Positions 8,136 through 14,392 are shown, numbered from the stretch's first letter. The stretch: DNA of 27,927 nucleotides from an uncultured Porphyromonadaceae bacterium (GCA_902461565.1 CABPYL010000041.1:1-27927); one strand, 5' to 3'. The notes: a model not told the origin generated them from the sequence alone. Numbers and translations: made by a program.

Positions 8136-8510
8136 CTATAACTCATGATAGGGAGTTGCTATAATAGGCTGAGTTCTTTGAATGTATTTGAGATGAACAT
8201 ATTGTTCATACCTAACGTCACTAATTACCAATGTGAACATGGAGAAAAAGAGTAATGCTTCAATAAATATCAGCAATCTATTTGAGATTATTCTTCTTAT
8301 AAGAATGTGGTTTATTGCCGTATAGACGATGAAACAAAGTAATACTAAGAACAACAATACCGCCCACCCTTCAGGTTTATTCGCTATTCGAATATTATAT
8401 GATACGACATATATAAAGCATAAGTACCCTAAGATTAAGTACAGATAAGCAAAAATATATTTAATATTTTGTCGAATATTCTTTTTCATATCATTGATAT
8501 AATAACACAT
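8136..8510 (-). CDS. Small membrane protein, probable immunity protein
   Basis: A 124-residue hydrophobic protein with three predicted membrane helices (about 18-40, 50-70, 80-100), an INHILIRRII motif in the loop after helix two, and a polar tail. It is paralogous to the products at 9527-9877 and 7097-7468. It starts 6 nt after the toxin stop codon (8517) and so is almost certainly cotranscribed; an ATG at 8489 (MKKNIRQ) is an alternative start. All three paralogues lie directly behind an intact or broken papain-like toxin tail, so inner-membrane immunity against that toxin is the best inference. No known family is recognised. Confidence 0.65.
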   Translation of the reverse strand: MCYYINDMKKNIRQNIKYIFAYLYLILGYLCFIYVVSYNIRIANKPEGWAVLLFLVLLCFIVYTAINHILIRRIISNRLLIFIEALLFFSMFTLVISDVRYEQYVHLKYIQRTQPIIATPYHEL

Positions 8511-8516
8511 TGAATA

Positions 8517-9224
8517 TTATTTCTTCAAGTACTGCAAGTATTCTCCTGTTGGGTTATACTCCATAATAGATTGAAATGCAGAACCTGGTACTACTTTCAT
8601 CCTATCGTAATTAATCTGATATCCATTGCAAACATCAATAATGCCAAATGGAGTCGACATTGGAATAAAGGTCGGAACTATTGAGTTCTCTGAAACGGGG
8701 ATTACAGCGTCGAGCATCGCTTTTTGTACAGCAGTGGCACAATTATTATTAAATAAATCATATTCTGATTTAGCCGTCTCAGAAAAACTTTCTCTCATTA
8801 TTGCATCTTGACTTTGTGTTGTATGAATTTGATAACCTTCAGTGAATCCATAATGATTCATAGATTCATTATCTTTACTGTCAGCAGTCCTAACATTATA
8901 TGAAGATTGAAAAAAATCTTGCGGAGTATCCCATGAGCCGACTGCAACGTCATTAAATGTTCTACCGCCAGAGTGAGATCCGAAAATATAGAAATCTCTT
9001 CCATTCACAGAGTAATACTGCCATTTACCTTCCTCATTCTGAATTAACATGGCAAGATGTTGATCCTTAACGTACCCATAATTCAACACAACAATATCTT
9101 CGCCGGTCGGATCAACACAGTTTACGGGGTTGGCGCCACAATATGAATATGGCGAAAGCGGATAATACGCATAGCTACTAAGTGGATAAAGCAGCACGAT
9201 TAATATTAAATGTAAATATTTCAT
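8517..9224 (-). CDS. Secreted RHS-tip protein with papain-like toxin domain
   Basis: A 235-residue product in three parts. Residues 1-19 are a Sec signal peptide (MKYLHLILIVLLYPLSSYA). Residues 20-41 are the tip of an RHS core (YYPLSPYSYCGANPVN...DPTG), normally found at the end of a 1000+ residue RHS shell just before the toxin. Residues 42-235 are the variable domain, with QHLAMLI (H56) followed ~100 residues later by LFNNNCATAV (C162). That His-then-Cys order is typical of permuted papain-like (NlpC/LRAT-type) enzymes, so a hydrolase toxin is inferred. The ATG at 9222-9224 overlaps the stop of the upstream fragment (ATGA). The membrane gene follows after 6 nt. Missing RHS shell and presence of a signal peptide are the odd features. 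Confidence 0.75.
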   Translation of the reverse strand: MKYLHLILIVLLYPLSSYAYYPLSPYSYCGANPVNCVDPTGEDIVVLNYGYVKDQHLAMLIQNEEGKWQYYSVNGRDFYIFGSHSGGRTFNDVAVGSWDTPQDFFQSSYNVRTADSKDNESMNHYGFTEGYQIHTTQSQDAIMRESFSETAKSEYDLFNNNCATAVQKAMLDAVIPVSENSIVPTFIPMSTPFGIIDVCNGYQINYDRMKVVPGSAFQSIMEYNPTGEYLQYLKK

Positions 9225-9430
9225 TTTGTTTTCTTTTGTTGTATTTGTGTTTGAGCCTCTACAGCTTGTTGTCTTCGTCGTTCTATAGTTGCTTCGGTTT
9301 CCTCGGTCATATAAGTTTTGTCTAAACACCGTTGTGTTTCTTCCATCAGATGAATCAAGTATGCGGCATAATCGTCTACGAAATTCCCGGTTCTCATGAG
9401 ATAATCATGAATTATTCTTTCAAGCGATTT
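9103..9430 (-). repeat. Constant module of the toxin cassette, copy 1
   Basis: 328 bp nearly identical to 11527-11854 (two differences seen, near 9389 and 9424), offset by exactly 2424 bp. It covers the last ~70 codons of the upstream transglutaminase-like gene, the signal peptide and the RHS tip through DPTG. Similarity stops abruptly at both ends. This is either a recent duplication or gene conversion, and it offers a ready site for homologous recombination. Confidence 0.9.
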
Positions 9431-9478
9431 TTTCATACAGGCCGTTGTTGACCGTGGTAGCAATGTTTTCGGCAACAA
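9221..9478 (-). pseudogene. 3' fragment of the transglutaminase-like gene
   Basis: Only the C-terminal ~70 codons (from KSLERIIHDYLM to the end at QQKKTK) match the longer copy at 11645-12304; the 15 or so codons before that are unrelated sequence in a chance open frame. The catalytic part is absent, so the fragment cannot have the enzyme's activity. It still ends in an ATGA overlap with the toxin start and may be kept because it is part of the toxin gene's leader and translational coupling. Confidence 0.75.
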
Positions 9479-9530
9479 GTACTTTCATGCGTTCTTCGGA
9501 ATGTTGTTCGCGATGATATACTTCCCCTAA
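9420..9530 (-). other. Unidentified 36-codon coding remnant
   Basis: In another frame the minus strand reads LGEVYHREQHSEERMKVLVA followed by ENIATTVNNGLYEKIA and a stop at 9420-9422. Composition and base content look like real, more GC-rich coding sequence and differ from the AT-rich surroundings. I cannot assign a family. It fills the gap between the membrane gene (stop at 9527) and the repeat border at 9430, so it is probably a scrap from a rearrangement. Confidence 0.35.
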
Positions 9531-9877
9531 CAAGGAATTGGGGCGGAATAATCTCCATGAAAGCGACTCTCTATTGCACCATAACAACCGGATAGGACAA
9601 TAAATGCTAAAAACAAAATGGTCTCAAAAATCACAACGGTCTTTAATCCGACTATTTTTCTTATTATGATATGATTTACCAAAGCATATAAAATCAAGAA
9701 GCCTGAATCTTTAAGTAGCACCAACATTAATCCGATTGGTTTGGCACAAATCCAAGCATCATAGGCGAAATCATAAAATATCCCTAAGAATACACCGTAA
9801 AGGAATAAATACGCAACTATCTCTTTTAGTATTTTTATTAATCGGTCATTACAAACTTGACGCATATTATTGTTCAT
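9527..9877 (-). CDS. Small membrane protein, probable immunity protein (paralogue 2)
   Basis: A 116-residue protein with three hydrophobic segments and the family motif VNHIIIRKIVG, paralogous to 8136-8510 and 7097-7468. Its ATG comes directly after the stop of a toxin-tail remnant (NPKGSYIHK, stop at 9878). The toxin itself has been deleted, so this would be an orphan immunity gene that could protect against related toxins from neighbours. The frame is intact from ATG to TAG. No named family is recognised. Confidence 0.6.
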   Translation of the reverse strand: MNNNMRQVCNDRLIKILKEIVAYLFLYGVFLGIFYDFAYDAWICAKPIGLMLVLLKDSGFLILYALVNHIIIRKIVGLKTVVIFETILFLAFIVLSGCYGAIESRFHGDYSAPIPC

Positions 9878-10065
9878 TTATTTATGTATATAAGAACCTT
9901 TCGGATTCCATTTCATTATAGATTGAAATGCAGAACTTGGCACAATTTTTATAGACAGAGCGTCTCTGCCGGCAAGCATATCCGACATTTCATTAAAAGC
10001 AGACACCTAATAGTCCTCAGCTGCCTTTTTTGCGCTTGAACGGACATCTGAAAACAAAGGAAGAA
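9878..10065 (-). pseudogene. Deletion fusion: start of helper gene joined to toxin tail
   Basis: Minus-strand reading gives a decayed copy of the helper N-terminus (AEDY, stop, VSAFNEMSDMLAGRDALSIK; compare AEDYYVSAFNEMSDMLAGRD at 12532-12630). It runs in frame straight into the papain-like toxin tail (IVPSSAFQSIMKWNPKGSYI, then HK and a stop). The junction is near 9944. An internal deletion removed most of the helper gene and nearly all of the toxin gene but kept the toxin's end and the membrane gene behind it. The stop codon shows the piece is dead. Confidence 0.75.
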
Positions 10066-10154
10066 TACATATAACCATATATTTTTCATAAATACAAAAT
10101 TATATAAAATTTATCAACAAAATATATGTTAAATATCATATTTTTTTACTTTTT

Positions 10155-10217
10155 GCGATCAAGCACACCGACGACCCGACCGAGGCCGTCGCCATTGCCC
10201 TGGACGCAGCAAAATAG
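10155..10217 (+). pseudogene. GC-rich C-terminal gene fragment
   Basis: On the plus strand, opposite to all genes around it, the sequence reads AIKHTDDPTEAVAIALDAAK and then TAG. It has third-position G/C as in the housekeeping genes, whereas the flanks on both sides are very AT-rich. It looks like the last 20 codons of a foreign or displaced gene; no family can be assigned from so short a piece. The surrounding 10066-10254 holds nothing else I can name. Confidence 0.35.
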
Positions 10218-10254
10218 AAAATGGAAACCAGACCGGGAACAAGATAGGTCTAAA

Positions 10255-10842
10255 TCAGTATATAATTGAGTCAGGGAAATATTCCCGAATTTTTGAGTTT
10301 GAAAGCCACCACATAAGCAAACACAACCTACGAAATTTTTTGTTAAAGTTTAAACTGTCTTTTCCAACGAATGCAATTGCGTCATCTGAACTAAATGTAT
10401 TTACACCAAAAGAGTTATACACAGCGAGATCTGTGTATATTGTAACATAAGTTGTACGACACATTTTTTTCATATTGGTCGCTTCAGCTGAAATCGTATC
10501 AAACCCCCAAGATAAGATTTTGTTATTATGTGTAATAAATTTCGTGGTATCAAAAGCAACTGAATCACTCGCTTTATTAAGACAAGAAATACCGGTGTAA
10601 TCTACGCGCCCTGTATAAATACGATATACGCTGTCAATCTTTGCTATTAAAGACCAAGAATATCCATAATGACCTCGTGCATAAAAAATTAGAGGTTTGT
10701 TTTTCAGTAAGGCGCATACAGAATCCGGTAAATATCGCTGCAAAATATTATTAGAATCGATATTTACCGATTTCGTCATTGGTTGTACCCAAATTGAAAC
10801 TAAAGAAAAAACAATTATAAGTATAGGGATAATTTTTTTCAT
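10255..10842 (-). CDS. Secreted protein, probable immunity protein for the HExxGH toxin
   Basis: A 195-residue product with an N-terminal signal or anchor segment (MKKIIPILIIVFSLVSIWV). No known family is recognised, but it is related to the 158-residue protein at 7567-8043 through ILSWGFDTISAE and a C-terminal aromatic helix (FRRLCLLMWWLSN). Its ATG overlaps the toxin stop by the ATGA arrangement at 10839-10842, so the two are translationally coupled. Position, signal peptide and pairing fit an immunity protein working in the periplasm, where a Sec-exported toxin would first become active. This role is inference. Confidence 0.6.
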   Translation of the reverse strand: MKKIIPILIIVFSLVSIWVQPMTKSVNIDSNNILQRYLPDSVCALLKNKPLIFYARGHYGYSWSLIAKIDSVYRIYTGRVDYTGISCLNKASDSVAFDTTKFITHNNKILSWGFDTISAEATNMKKMCRTTYVTIYTDLAVYNSFGVNTFSSDDAIAFVGKDSLNFNKKFRRLCLLMWWLSNSKIREYFPDSIIY

Positions 10843-11648
10843 CGGAAAGACGGTAAAAGTGAAGGATTTGGAACAGGAGATCTTTTCTTTCCATGATTTA
10901 TTCCGGTATTTACAAAAGGAATTCCCATAACTCTAAGTATAAGATTTTCTGTTCGTATAGCCTGCACGTGTTGGTGTTCTTCACCCCAACCTGTGCCCCA
11001 GAACCTTCCATGTCCAAGTATTTCATGTCCGGTAGTTACCGCCCTTCCATTTGAATGAATACCATCCACTACTACAACCGAATGAGAACCCTTTCTTGTA
11101 TGTACTGTTGCACCTGAACCTCCGTCTGCTATTATCAGCCATAAAGGCAGTCCTCCATTACGTTCCAATATTTGCGACATGTGTCCGGATGCTTCTCCTT
11201 CCATATAACCAGGTAAGAATGCTTTTTCTCCTTTGTTTGAAAGAACACCATCAGAGCTCCGGTACTCAACCATATGTACGTCCTCAGAGTTAATCGTATT
11301 AACCACCATCTCCACCAAAGCCTGTTGGTCATCGTTGAGTGTGATACCGGAGAAGGCCGCTGAGAGTGCGTCATTAGATATCGGTGCAAATGATTTACCG
11401 TTTTGTTTCTTTCCGGATTGAACAATCAGATTCCTAAAGTTAGCAAATTCATCGCCCGGGAACATTGCTCTAAAGTCTTCAACAGCCATTTTAGCATCCT
11501 TTTTGGTCACACCTTCAATTACACATCCGGTCGGATCAACACAGTTTACGGGGTTGGCGCCACAATATGAATATGGCGAAAGCGGATAATACGCATAGCT
11601 ACTAAGTGGATAAAGCAGCACGATTAATATTAAATGTAAATATTTCAT
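10839..11648 (-). CDS. Secreted RHS-tip protein with HExxGH metallopeptidase-like domain
   Basis: A 269-residue product whose first 41 residues (signal peptide plus RHS tip to DPTG) are the same as in the gene at 8517-9224, after which the two are unrelated. The C-terminal domain contains TTGHEILGHGRFWG (H208, E209, H213) and AIRTENLILRVMG with E234. The spacing HExxGH, not HExxH, is that of the zinc site in the M49 (dipeptidyl peptidase III) family, with a downstream Glu as third ligand; no other M49 likeness is seen. A zinc-dependent hydrolase toxin is inferred. The ATG overlaps the upstream stop (ATGA), and the stop overlaps the next ATG, giving a tightly coupled helper-toxin-immunity trio. 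Confidence 0.75.
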   Translation of the reverse strand: MKYLHLILIVLLYPLSSYAYYPLSPYSYCGANPVNCVDPTGCVIEGVTKKDAKMAVEDFRAMFPGDEFANFRNLIVQSGKKQNGKSFAPISNDALSAAFSGITLNDDQQALVEMVVNTINSEDVHMVEYRSSDGVLSNKGEKAFLPGYMEGEASGHMSQILERNGGLPLWLIIADGGSGATVHTRKGSHSVVVVDGIHSNGRAVTTGHEILGHGRFWGTGWGEEHQHVQAIRTENLILRVMGIPFVNTGINHGKKRSPVPNPSLLPSFR

Positions 11649-11854
11649 TTTGTTTTCTTTTGTTGTATTTGTGTTTGAGCCTCTACAGCTTGTTGTCTTC
11701 GTCGTTCTATAGTTGCTTCGGTTTCCTCGGTCATATAAGTTTTGTCTAAACACCGTTGTGTTTCTTCCATCAGATGAATCAAGTATGCGGCATAATCGTC
11801 TACGAAATTCCCGCTTCTCATGAGATAATCATGAATTATTCTTTCAAGTGATTT
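11527..11854 (-). repeat. Constant module of the toxin cassette, copy 2
   Basis: Partner of 9103-9430, about 326 of 328 positions alike. Here it is embedded in the longer helper gene, so this copy is probably the donor or ancestral arrangement. The left edge coincides with the codon after the RHS-tip DPTG, the usual swap point in polymorphic toxins. Confidence 0.9.
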
Positions 11855-12304
11855 GCCGCGTATTAGCCACGCATTCGGATTCATAGGATAGAATTCAAGA
11901 GAGCGACTTGCACAATAGTAGGTAAACTCATCATATCGATGAAACTTTTCTTTATATCCAAATACAAGTTCGGACATTTGACACGCAACTGTCTGAATGT
12001 CTGTCAACGGAGCCATGTATGTACCGACAATCACTGCAGAATCACATATTTCAAAACTCTGCTTAATCCACCATGATGGGTTCATCTGATTGCTCGTAAG
12101 CTCGAGATTTATCCATTCTTCCGGCGTAAACTTATCCTCATCTTTATACATAATATAACAATGTTGCGGAGCGTGAGCTAATGATACATCGGCATTTAAT
12201 TCATTCGCAAGGATTTTATACATCCAGGGAATGGAACGACACTGACCTTTATGTGTTTTTAACGTTCTGCTGACAAATTGCAGCTCCCAGGGCTGATCGT
12301 CCAT
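11645..12304 (-). pseudogene. Transglutaminase-like helper, C-terminal part (frameshifted gene)
   Basis: 219 codons from an internal Met; the frame is open back to about 12370. Homology-like continuity (SPYSGNGYTPYTYDFESFSM upstream of MDDQPWELQF) shows it belongs with the segment at 12321-12674. HKGQCRSIPWMYKILANEL (C22), APQHCYIMY (H48) and WINLELTS (N66/E68) have the Cys-His-Asp/Glu order of a transglutaminase-like cysteine protease fold; a helical repeat-like region follows (YPMNPNAWLIRG...). The last ~70 codons are the repeat shared with 9221-9430. The stop overlaps the toxin ATG. If translated from the internal Met the product would be cytoplasmic. I infer a role in handling or processing the neighbouring toxin. 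Confidence 0.65.
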
Positions 12305-12320
12305 TGAAAAACTTTCAAAA

Positions 12321-12674
12321 TCATAGGTATATGGAGTATATCCATTCCCGGAATAAGGACTTAATATATGAACTGATAGCCAACTGCATGCCTGTTTTGT
12401 ATGTGTGCAGCTTATTTATCTTATATAAAGACTGGATAAATGTTTTTATTCTATCTATTTCATCACAGAAGTCGGTTTTGTAGTCTAATTTTCCTTCATA
12501 AAATGCCCATTCGGCAAGATAGACGGCTCGTTTTATAGACAGAGAGTCTCTGCCGGCAAGCATATCCGACATTTCATTAAAAGCAGACACATAATAGTCC
12601 TCAGCCATCATTGATTGCGCTTGTACCGACAGCTGTAGAGGAAGTAACAGAAGATATAGCCATAACCTCTTCAT
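12321..12674 (-). pseudogene. Transglutaminase-like helper, N-terminal part (frameshifted gene)
   Basis: Starts at the ATG 12672-12674 (MKRLWLYLLLLPLQLSVQAQ, a clear signal peptide) and continues with AEDYYVSAFNEMSDMLAGRD and a helical, TPR-like stretch (IKRAVYLAEWAFYEGKLDY). It goes out of frame near 12361-12370 and ends in the nonsense tail FREWIYSIYL. A net shift of one base (one extra base or two missing) in the TA-rich run there would join it to the segment ending at 11645, making one secreted protein of about 340 residues. A sequencing error or a very recent mutation is possible, since both halves are otherwise clean. A decayed second copy lies at 9945-10065. Confidence 0.65.
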
Positions 12675-12860
12675 AGATCGCAAATCTAATTAAAATCAAT
12701 TGAATGGCTGCATTTTCAGGATATGTTTTACAACATAAATTTCAAGACTGACAACCGTATCAATTTTTTCAACCAGACTGAGAATAACGATTATGACTGG
12801 AGATGTCGCAGAATCAAAGTTTTTCCAACACGTGTAGGGACATCTTTGGTATAGCTGTCG

Positions 12861-13002
12861 CTAAAGCGTTGATAATCAACAGACAGTTGCTGATGTGCCA
12901 AAGGCACGTCCCTACATCGGGGTTCTATGACAGTTCTGCAACATCCTCACGACCAGTTCGGGAAGCGCCCCTCCTCAGGTACCGGAGAGGTATATCTACC
13001 GC
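12861..13002. repeat. Tandem repeat unit 1 (142 bp)
   Basis: First of two head-to-tail units. Each contains GTTGATAATCAACAGACAGT, the palindromic GTGCCAAAGGCAC, GTCCCTAC, and a GC-rich end (GGTACCGGAGAGG). An inverted partial copy (GTAGGGAC at 12834-12841, facing GTCCCTAC at 12908-12915) precedes it, so the region can fold into a large hairpin. It resembles a non-coding dispersed element; no transposase is nearby. Confidence 0.75.
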
Positions 13003-13141
13003 CTAAAACGTTGATAATCAACAGACAGTTGCTGACGTGCCAAAGGCACGTCCCTACATCGGGTTTCTATGGCAGTTCTGCAACATCCTCACGACCAGTT
13101 CGGCAAGTTCCCCTTCAGGTACCGGAGAGGCAGCGACGGTG
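13003..13141. repeat. Tandem repeat unit 2
   Basis: Second unit, shifted by 142 bp (GTCCCTAC recurs at 13050-13057). It is closely similar to unit 1 with scattered substitutions and a small length difference in the GC-rich end near 13115. With only two units and no spacer structure it is not a CRISPR array. Confidence 0.75.
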
Positions 13142-13278
13142 GCATAAAATCTGCCGTGAAAAAACATAATTTGCGATGGCACCTATATATTGTCGAACAG
13201 GAGGAATGTGAGAAAAGATAAAGAAAAACAATTGTACCGGGCAAAAGATTACTTGCTCTCGCAAATTATCCACGAAGA

Positions 13279-13473
13279 TCAGAGATTACCAATTATGATT
13301 TCCAATTCTGTATGATTTTGTATAACCGTCAATGTTAAATCGTCGTGTACGGCACTAAAGATTATTTTTGTTCCTTTTATCGGCAACTTCGGTCCATAGA
13401 AAATCCCGTCAAGAGCTGCGCTTACTGAGCACAACTCCTGACCGGCATTTTTCTTACCAATTAACAGGTTCAT
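13279..13473 (-). CDS. Short hypothetical ORF, possibly a truncated gene
   Basis: 64 codons beginning inside the 3' end of the cupin gene (20 bp overlap, different frame). The sequence ELCSVSAALDGIFYGPKLPI and the hydrophobic end TELEIIIGNL look more like the tail of a real protein than a random frame. The start has no support, so I suspect the 3' remnant of a gene whose front was lost when the cupin operon or island came to lie here. No family is assigned. Confidence 0.3.
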   Translation of the reverse strand: MNLLIGKKNAGQELCSVSAALDGIFYGPKLPIKGTKIIFSAVHDDLTLTVIQNHTELEIIIGNL

Positions 13474-13903
13474 TGAGAATGTTTCCGTCAGCTGCGTCCT
13501 CGGCGGTGAATGTGTTGCCGCGATACTGCACGCAGAGCATCACAAGGGGTTCGGTACCGTTGTTGCGCACGCTGCGGCGTCCGTCGGGAGCCACGCGGAC
13601 AACGGAGCCTTCCTCGATGGGAAATACATCGCCGTCAACCTGAAACTCGCCTTTGCCTGCGAGGAAGAAGTAGAGTTCCTCATGATTCTTGTGGGTGTGA
13701 AGGAAGCCGGTTTCCTGACCGGGAGCAAACACTTGGAAGGAGAACTCGCCTCCTGTTGCGCCGACAGCCTGACCTCCGAACACCTTACCGGGTATCCTGA
13801 TTTCCGGACCAAGTTCGAGAACGTAATCCTTGATGCCGGCGAGGTTGCCGAAGTTTGCCGCGCTGAAGTTCGCGCCTTTTTCGATTGTCTGAATCTGTTT
13901 CAT
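13454..13903 (-). CDS. Cupin-domain protein
   Basis: A 149-residue single-domain cupin with no signal peptide, so cytoplasmic. Cupin motif 1 is clear (FLHTHKNHEELYFFLAGKG, with H69, H71 and E75). Motif 2 (GSVVRVAPDGRRSVRNNG) has Arg where the usual third His would be, so metal binding, if any, is incomplete. Substrate is unknown. It follows the SnoaL-like gene by 32 nt and likely shares its transcript, facing a divergent HxlR regulator; this arrangement suggests a small inducible detoxification or redox-stress operon. Confidence 0.8.
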   Translation of the reverse strand: MKQIQTIEKGANFSAANFGNLAGIKDYVLELGPEIRIPGKVFGGQAVGATGGEFSFQVFAPGQETGFLHTHKNHEELYFFLAGKGEFQVDGDVFPIEEGSVVRVAPDGRRSVRNNGTEPLVMLCVQYRGNTFTAEDAADGNILNEPVNW

Positions 13904-13935
13904 ATCTGAGATGTCGTTAAGATGTTAGGTTGATA

Positions 13936-14364
13936 TTAATTCTGTAGTGCAGGGATAGCACCTAATTGAATGAGCATTGAGAAGAGATCCGGTAGTCCGT
14001 GCTCACGAATAATCTTGCCGTCCTTGAACTCATAGATGTTCATGGCAGTTACACATACCTTTTTCCCGCTTGCGGACATACCCATAAACGGATTTGTCTG
14101 TGTGCCTGTCATCGTAAAGCGTACCATCACCTTGTTGTCGTCAGCGATAAATTCCTCTGCTTCCCAGCTGACATCCGGCATGGCACCGCGCATCATATCA
14201 AGAACCGCGGTATAGCCTTGGAAACCGTGCATGGGTTCGGGGGATGTAGGTGCATAGAACACAACTTCCGGAGAGATGATGGATTTACCGAGTTCAAAGT
14301 CACCCGTATTTATGAAGCGGATGAACTTGTCCATAACTTCAAGATTGAGTTTTTTACTTTCCAT
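13936..14364 (-). CDS. SnoaL-like (NTF2-fold) protein
   Basis: A 142-residue cytoplasmic protein of the SnoaL/ester-cyclase group of the NTF2 superfamily. Recognisable are the N-terminal helix with FIRFINTGDFELGKSIISPE, the pocket strand MVRFTMTGTQTNPFMGMSAS, and the C-terminal NIYEFKDGKIIREHGLPDLF. Members range from polyketide cyclases to small-molecule hydrolases or non-catalytic binders, so the reaction cannot be stated. First gene of the leftward operon with the cupin; the promoter at 14393-14424 and a palindrome just upstream of it suggest control by the divergent HxlR protein. Confidence 0.8.
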   Translation of the reverse strand: MESKKLNLEVMDKFIRFINTGDFELGKSIISPEVVFYAPTSPEPMHGFQGYTAVLDMMRGAMPDVSWEAEEFIADDNKVMVRFTMTGTQTNPFMGMSASGKKVCVTAMNIYEFKDGKIIREHGLPDLFSMLIQLGAIPALQN

Positions 14365-14392
14365 ATAGCTTTTCTTTATCGTTTTCCGACTG

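Larger units (their letters stand above)
12675..13278. other. Gene-poor right border of the island
   Basis: About 600 bp without a supported gene. 12690-12830 is AT-rich and featureless. 12834-13141 holds a 142-bp direct tandem repeat and an inverted partial copy. 13142-13278 shows nothing clear. Short open frames on the plus strand here merely track the repeat. No convincing promoter for the helper gene at 12674 was found. Confidence 0.5.

Noticed and set aside
8517..11648. Ordinary full-length RHS gene broken by assembly
   Set aside because: Both copies have their own signal peptide directly before the tip, the same helper upstream and clean ATGA couplings; there is no RHS repeat (YD-repeat) sequence anywhere in the window.
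12361..12370. Programmed ribosomal frameshift in the helper gene
   Set aside because: No slippery heptamer followed by a clear stem-loop or pseudoknot is visible; an indel or sequencing error is the simpler reading, though not excluded.
6930..12674. Integrative element or prophage
   Set aside because: No integrase, transposase, tRNA gene, attachment repeats or mobilisation genes were found; the island's borders are a terminator on the left and a tandem repeat on the right.
12861..13141. CRISPR array
   Set aside because: There are only two long direct units of ~142 bp with no short repeats and no unique spacers; it is a tandem duplication.
12803..13169. Two overlapping plus-strand ORFs with repeated protein sequence
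   Set aside because: They only reflect the non-coding tandem repeat; no start signals or protein-like composition.
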